Positions 41,405 to 44,849 of a DNA stretch of 44,849 nucleotides are shown piece after piece. Below the pieces are notes generated by a model. That model did no database searches, was not told where the DNA came from, and worked only from the letters and a program-made list of their open reading frames with translations. The DNA lies in NCBI GenBank assembly GCA_051010015.1, contig JBPCVZ010000314.1:1-44849 (forward strand). Direction: 5' to 3'. The translations under genes and the position numbers were made by a program. This DNA is from CAJQQK01 sp051010015. Its GTDB lineage: Bacteria; Pseudomonadota; Alphaproteobacteria; Rhizobiales; Hyphomicrobiaceae. Within the stretch, counting starts at the first letter, position 1. Each line of letters opens with the position of its first letter.

Positions 41405-41422
41405 GCCGGCATGCATGCCGGC
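41405..41422. promoter_or_regulatory. Perfect 18-bp palindrome before the RNase Z-like gene
   Basis: GCCGGCATGCATGCCGGC is fully self-complementary and has no spacer. It ends 21 bp before the ATG at 41444, so it lies in the leader or over the promoter. It may be an operator. Confidence 0.5.
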
Positions 41423-41443
41423 CGTGTGTTGGCATTCGTGACC

Positions 41444-42325
41444 ATGAACATCTCCGGTTATTCGACCGCGCGCTTTGCAACGTGGTACTTTCTCGATGAA
41501 CTGAAGCTGCTGTTTGATGCAGGCGACGGCGTCGCGGCGACGCTCGCGTCGAAATGCCAGCGCGTGCAGCATGTCTTTCTCACGCACGCGGACCGCGATC
41601 ACATCGGCGGGCTGCTCCAGTTCAATCAGATCGCAGCGCGCACCGATCGCCCACTGACCTACTACTATCCACATGCGAGCGGCTCATTCCCCGCTTTGCG
41701 CGACTTCATCGAGCGCTTCGATCCCAACCTGCCCAAGGCGCGCTGGGTTGCGCTCGAAGCCGGCGACCGCATTGCGATTGCGGCCAACCATGTCGTCGAG
41801 GTGGGCGAGAACGACCATGTCGCGGCAGCCGGACGCGGGGTCGCCGGCGAGGTCAAGAGTCTCGACTATCGCGTCGTCGAGAGCCGCCGCCAGTTGAAGC
41901 CGGAGTTCGTCGGCATGGATGGTGCGGACATCGGTCGCCTGCGCGTCGCGCATGGCGCCGATCACATCACCAATCCGGTCGAGCGTGGCGTGTTCGGGTT
42001 TTCTGGCGATGCGCCGAGCTTTGACGCGGCACGCTGGCAAGGCACCGACGTCCTGGTCCATGAGGCGACCTTCATTGCGCCCGACGCGGCGGATCGTGGT
42101 CACTGTGAACTCAGCGATGTCGTTCTCGGCGCCTCGGCGCTCAACCTCAAGGCACTCGTGCTCGGTCATTTCTCGAACCGTTACGATGCGGAATTCATTC
42201 GCAGCGCGATCGCCCGCGAGGCAGCGGCGGCGGAAATTGCGTTTCCCATCTACGCCGTCTTGCCGCTTGCGACGGCTCGTGATGTCCTGGCCGGCGAGCC
42301 CGTTTGGCCAGGAGCAGCCGGCTAG
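41444..42325 (+). CDS. RNase Z-like metallo-beta-lactamase-fold hydrolase
   Basis: A 293-residue protein with RNase Z features: THADRDHIGGL (residues 47-57) as the metal motif, a VHEATF segment and a GHFSNRY segment near the end, both typical of tRNase Z. The middle histidine of the usual HxHxDH motif is aspartate here (HADRDH). Bona fide RNase Z cuts the 3' trailer of tRNA precursors; this relative may act on another phosphodiester or be a divergent tRNase. The ATG at 41444 is the second in-frame ATG and begins the homologous part; the preceding codons cross an 18-bp palindrome. Confidence 0.8.
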   Translation: MNISGYSTARFATWYFLDELKLLFDAGDGVAATLASKCQRVQHVFLTHADRDHIGGLLQFNQIAARTDRPLTYYYPHASGSFPALRDFIERFDPNLPKARWVALEAGDRIAIAANHVVEVGENDHVAAAGRGVAGEVKSLDYRVVESRRQLKPEFVGMDGADIGRLRVAHGADHITNPVERGVFGFSGDAPSFDAARWQGTDVLVHEATFIAPDAADRGHCELSDVVLGASALNLKALVLGHFSNRYDAEFIRSAIAREAAAAEIAFPIYAVLPLATARDVLAGEPVWPGAAG

Positions 42326-42345
42326 CGCCGTTCCGACTTCGAGAC

Positions 42346-42477
42346 CTAACGCGGCTTTGCCATCTGCGATTCCAGGTGGGCTTTCACGGTGGGCCATTCC
42401 GGCGCGATGATCGAGTAGACCGCCGTGTCGCGCAGCGTTCCATTGGCCATCACCATGTGGTTGCGCAGCACATCGTC
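42346..42477 (-). pseudogene. Remnant of a GNAT acetyltransferase C-terminus
   Basis: On the minus strand, 43 codons read DDVLRNHMVMANGTLRDTAV then YSIIAPEWPTVKAHLESQ, ending with MAKPR and a TAG at 42346-42348. This matches the end of RimJ/RimL-type N-acetyltransferases (…LRNHMVM-DG-LRDT…). No start codon or acetyl-CoA-binding part is left. Immediately before it, in the same frame, is the TGA of the small membrane protein gene, so the body of the acetyltransferase gene was probably deleted. Confidence 0.7.
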
Positions 42478-42714
42478 TCAGTCGCCTTCGCGCGCATCCT
42501 CTTCATCCAATGTCATGCGGCGGGGGCGATGCCCCTTGATGGTCGGCAGCAAGGCAAGCACAATCAAGGATGGCGGGAGCAGGAACGACCAGGCGATCCA
42601 ATACGAGTAGTCGCGGTTCTTGAGGCCGGCCAGGATGCCGCCGAGAATGCCTGACAGGATCATGAACGTCGCGAGAAAGACGATGAACATCAAAGTTCCG
42701 CTGCCTTGTTCCAT
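42478..42714 (-). CDS. Small two-helix membrane protein of unknown function
   Basis: A 78-residue protein with two membrane helices (LMFIVFLATFMILSGILGGI and WIAWSFLLPPSLIVLALLP) joined by the loop AGLKNRDYSY, and a charged tail (PRRMTLDEEDAREGD). The conserved-looking loop and tail recall short membrane proteins of Rhizobiales annotated as hypothetical. GGGAG precedes the ATG at 42714 by 6 nt, which favours it over the upstream in-frame start. Its TGA abuts the acetyltransferase remnant. Confidence 0.7.
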   Translation of the reverse strand: MEQGSGTLMFIVFLATFMILSGILGGILAGLKNRDYSYWIAWSFLLPPSLIVLALLPTIKGHRPRRMTLDEEDAREGD

Positions 42715-42890
42715 CGGTTGCTCCCGTCGGTTCGATTGTCTTGGGCTCGATCGGATACATTCCAACCGCCCACGGATGTCATATAGCGATCATTGCGGCC
42801 GATTTATAGGCGAAGCGCTGCCAACCCGCCATCGGCCTTAGGCAACGCGCTTAATGGTCAGATGTCCCGGACGTCCCTGATCTATTGGTT

Positions 42891-44519
42891 TCAGTGCAGC
42901 TTGCTGCCGGCAGCGGTGGATGCCAAAAAATGTTCGCCGGACGCCAAGCTGTCGCGCAGCGACAGGCCGGCCAGTGTCATGGTTCGACTGCGCGCAAGTG
43001 CGGGGTCGCGATCGGGGTGATCGCAACGGATGTGGCCACCGCGGCTTTCGCGACGACGTAGAGCGGCCTCGGCGACAAAGCGTGCGGCGATGGTTGCGTT
43101 CTCGATGACCGGATCACCAGCGCCTGCCGCCGCAATGTCCTTCAGCGTCTGCAGTGCCTGGCGCAGGCGTTCGTCGTCACGCTCAACGCCGACATGTCGT
43201 GACATCGTTTCGCGGATCATCGCCAGGCCTGCCGAGCGGGCGCCGAAGTCGGGCAGGTGCGGGCTGCGCTCACGCGTGATGTTGCCGTTGTCTGCGTCAG
43301 TTTCCTCCGCCACCGTTTGCAGGATGTCAGCGGCTGCCCGCGTCGCCATGGCAATCGCTTCGAGCGTCGAGTTCGATGCCAGCTGGTTGGCGCCGTGAAA
43401 GCCGGTCGCGGCAACTTCGCCGACAGCCCATAGTCCGGCCACATTGGTGCGCGCCTGCGCATCGGTTCGCAGCCCCCCCATATGGGCGTGGGCCGCCGGC
43501 GCGATCGGGATCGGTTCGATCGACGGATCGATCCCGGCCTCCATGCAACTGCGGTAGACAACCGGGAAACGGTTCTTGAATTGGGCGCCAATGGCGTTAG
43601 TGGCGTCGAGGAAAACGCTTTTGCCGGTGGCGATCTGTTGGTAGATGGCACGTGCCGCCACGTCGCGGGGCGCCAGGTCGGCGTCGGCGTGGACATCCGT
43701 CATGAAGTGTCGGCCGACACCATCAACCAGCGTTGCGCCTTCCCCGCGCAGTATTTCGATGGCGAGTGGCAACGGGTCCTGGTCTACGTCGATCGCGGTC
43801 GGATGAAACTGGACAAATTCAGCATCGGCGACGATCGCACCCGCACGGGCACCGATTGCCAGGCCATCACCGCGAGCGTGCGCCGGGTTGGTGGTGACCC
43901 GATAAAGCGCGCCGATGCCACCCGTTGCAAGCACGACCACGCTGACGTTCGCCACCTTGTAGCGAGCGGCCACATCATCAGGGCGTGACAGATAGAGACC
44001 GGTGACGCGCTGTTGTGGAACATCGCCTTCGGTGACGAGTTCTTGCGCCTCGTATTCTTCAAGCAACGTAACGGATGGTGTCGACCGTACCGCTTCGATC
44101 AATGCCGTCATGATCGCCTTGCCGGCGCCGTCGCCAGCAACGCGGGCCACGCGCCCGACGCTGTGGGCGGCGGCGCGAGACAGGACAAAATCCCCATTGT
44201 TATCGCGATCGAAAAGCACGCCGTGGTCGCGCAGATCGTCGATCCGATCGGCCGCCTCGCGCGCAATCGAATGAGCCATGGCTTCATTGACGAGTCCGTC
44301 GCCGGCATCAATGGTGTCGGTGGCATGGGCAGCAATGCTGTCGTCCGGGCCGACCGCGCCCGCCATGCCGCCCTGTGCCTGGGCACTGGAGACGCCATCG
44401 CCGAGTAGCGTACCGGAGATCACCGTGACGGGGCGCGGGCTCAGCTTCAGCGCCAGAAAGAGGCCGGCCAATCCGGCGCCGACAACAACGATATTTGCGA
44501 TGCGATCAGGTGATGTCAC
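42891..44519 (-). CDS. nadB: L-aspartate oxidase
   Basis: NadB oxidises L-aspartate to iminosuccinate with FAD, the first step of de novo NAD synthesis; NadA then makes quinolinate. The 542-residue product shows the FAD-binding start VVVGAGLAGLFLAL, SSAQAQGGMAGA, RAAAHSVGRV, VVLATGGIGALY, FVQFHPTAI and the HMGGLRTDAQARTNVAGLWAVGE block with the family's His-Met-Gly-Gly. The capping and C-terminal helical domain is present. Some fumarate reductase/succinate dehydrogenase flavoproteins look alike, but this length and the HMGG context favour NadB. nadA and nadC are not visible and may lie just beyond the window. Confidence 0.95.
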   Translation of the reverse strand: MTSPDRIANIVVVGAGLAGLFLALKLSPRPVTVISGTLLGDGVSSAQAQGGMAGAVGPDDSIAAHATDTIDAGDGLVNEAMAHSIAREAADRIDDLRDHGVLFDRDNNGDFVLSRAAAHSVGRVARVAGDGAGKAIMTALIEAVRSTPSVTLLEEYEAQELVTEGDVPQQRVTGLYLSRPDDVAARYKVANVSVVVLATGGIGALYRVTTNPAHARGDGLAIGARAGAIVADAEFVQFHPTAIDVDQDPLPLAIEILRGEGATLVDGVGRHFMTDVHADADLAPRDVAARAIYQQIATGKSVFLDATNAIGAQFKNRFPVVYRSCMEAGIDPSIEPIPIAPAAHAHMGGLRTDAQARTNVAGLWAVGEVAATGFHGANQLASNSTLEAIAMATRAAADILQTVAEETDADNGNITRERSPHLPDFGARSAGLAMIRETMSRHVGVERDDERLRQALQTLKDIAAAGAGDPVIENATIAARFVAEAALRRRESRGGHIRCDHPDRDPALARSRTMTLAGLSLRDSLASGEHFLASTAAGSKLH

Positions 44520-44677
44520 GATTGTCGACCTTTGCCAGCGGTGGGCGCCAAGTCGCCGAGCGTTGCCGCTCGGCGCTCACATTTGGCGGTTTGCCCCTAT
44601 GCGACGCGTTGCTGCCGGCAATGTCCAGCGGCACCGTCATTTTGTCCTTCATGTTAAGCAAGCTGTTGCGGATGCTC

Positions 44678-44826
44678 TAGCGCAACATGCGAAAAGTTGG
44701 AAACGTCTTGGACACCCTAAGCCTCATCGGCTTTTCGCATAAAGTTGCGCTACACTTTGGATGTAGATCATCTTTGAGCCACGTGTACCAATCTTCAATG
44801 GGTACACTTAAAGGCTCGATGATCTA
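44678..44826. repeat. Two long imperfect inverted repeats in tandem
   Basis: The first dyad pairs TAGCGCAACATGCGAAAAG (44678-44696) with CTTTTCGCAT-AAA-GTTGCGCTA (44731-44752): 19 bp interrupted by one 3-nt bulge, around a 34-nt loop. The second runs 44764-44826: TAGATCATC, GAGCC and GTGTACC on the left each have perfect partners (GGTACAC, GGCTC, GATGATCTA) on the right, 21 bp in all with small bulges and an 11-nt loop. No gene is seen from 44520 to the window end. They could be MITE-like elements or regulatory hairpins of a gene beyond the window. Confidence 0.65.
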
Positions 44827-44849
44827 GTTCTGACGGTGTGACGAACTCT

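Noticed and set aside
1..44849. CRISPR array, prophage, toxin-antitoxin or restriction locus
   Set aside because: No regularly spaced direct repeats, no integrase, capsid or transposase motifs, and no paired small toxin and antitoxin genes were seen. The repeated intergenic elements are REP-like rather than spacer-repeat arrays.

Overview
The window reads as chromosomal DNA of a free-living alphaproteobacterium. The strongest evidence is the cell-cycle locus at 11.9-15.1 kb, where sciP (CtrA inhibitor, DUF1153), a FliJ-like flagellar protein gene and ctrA itself lie together, with CtrA-type TTAA motifs and GANTC (CcrM methylation) sites in the promoters. REP-like palindromes, moderately high GC and the L-aspartate oxidase and PPDK types fit this class. 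The order (Hyphomicrobiales or Rhodospirillales) cannot be fixed from sequence reading alone. No tRNA, rRNA, CRISPR array, intact insertion sequence, phage or plasmid function was recognised.

Layout. 0-3 kb: the last codons of a gene, a 960-bp gene-free stretch rich in REP-like palindromes, a small basic secreted protein, and a two-subunit thiamine-diphosphate decarboxylase of the ComD/ComE type. 3-9 kb: an ABC exporter pair, a LuxR-type regulator with two palindromes upstream, and a DHA2-type drug exporter, separated by copies of a second repeat family built on TTGGGTTA. 9.5-15.1 kb: an SDR, mnmA, then the sciP / lipoprotein / fliJ / ctrA region. 15-19 kb: a glyoxalase-II-like hydrolase, a GST, an SDR and three small secreted or anchored unknowns. 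19-24 kb: a probable catabolic unit with an MFS carrier divergent from an SDR, a diaminopropionate ammonia-lyase-like PLP enzyme and a class V aminotransferase-fold PLP enzyme. 24-31 kb: uvrC, mscS, two secreted unknowns and two tandem glucosaminidase-type cell-wall hydrolases sharing an unrecognised C-terminal module. 31-33 kb: folB with a pteridine-reductase-like SDR, and an AIM24 protein. 33-38 kb: a highly structured gene-free stretch, several unknown proteins, a secreted RNase T2 and an M20 dipeptidase. 38-45 kb: ppdK, an RNase Z-like hydrolase, a GNAT remnant, a small membrane protein, nadB and two nested palindromes at the window end.

Most of the window is housekeeping or ordinary accessory content. 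The places that deserve a second look are the shared tail of the paired cell-wall hydrolases, the SDR/PLP/PLP/MFS unit, the structured stretch at 33.47-33.64 kb, the palindromes before luxR, the sciP/ctrA promoter architecture, and two enzymes with altered catalytic motifs (RNase T2 and the RNase Z-like protein).
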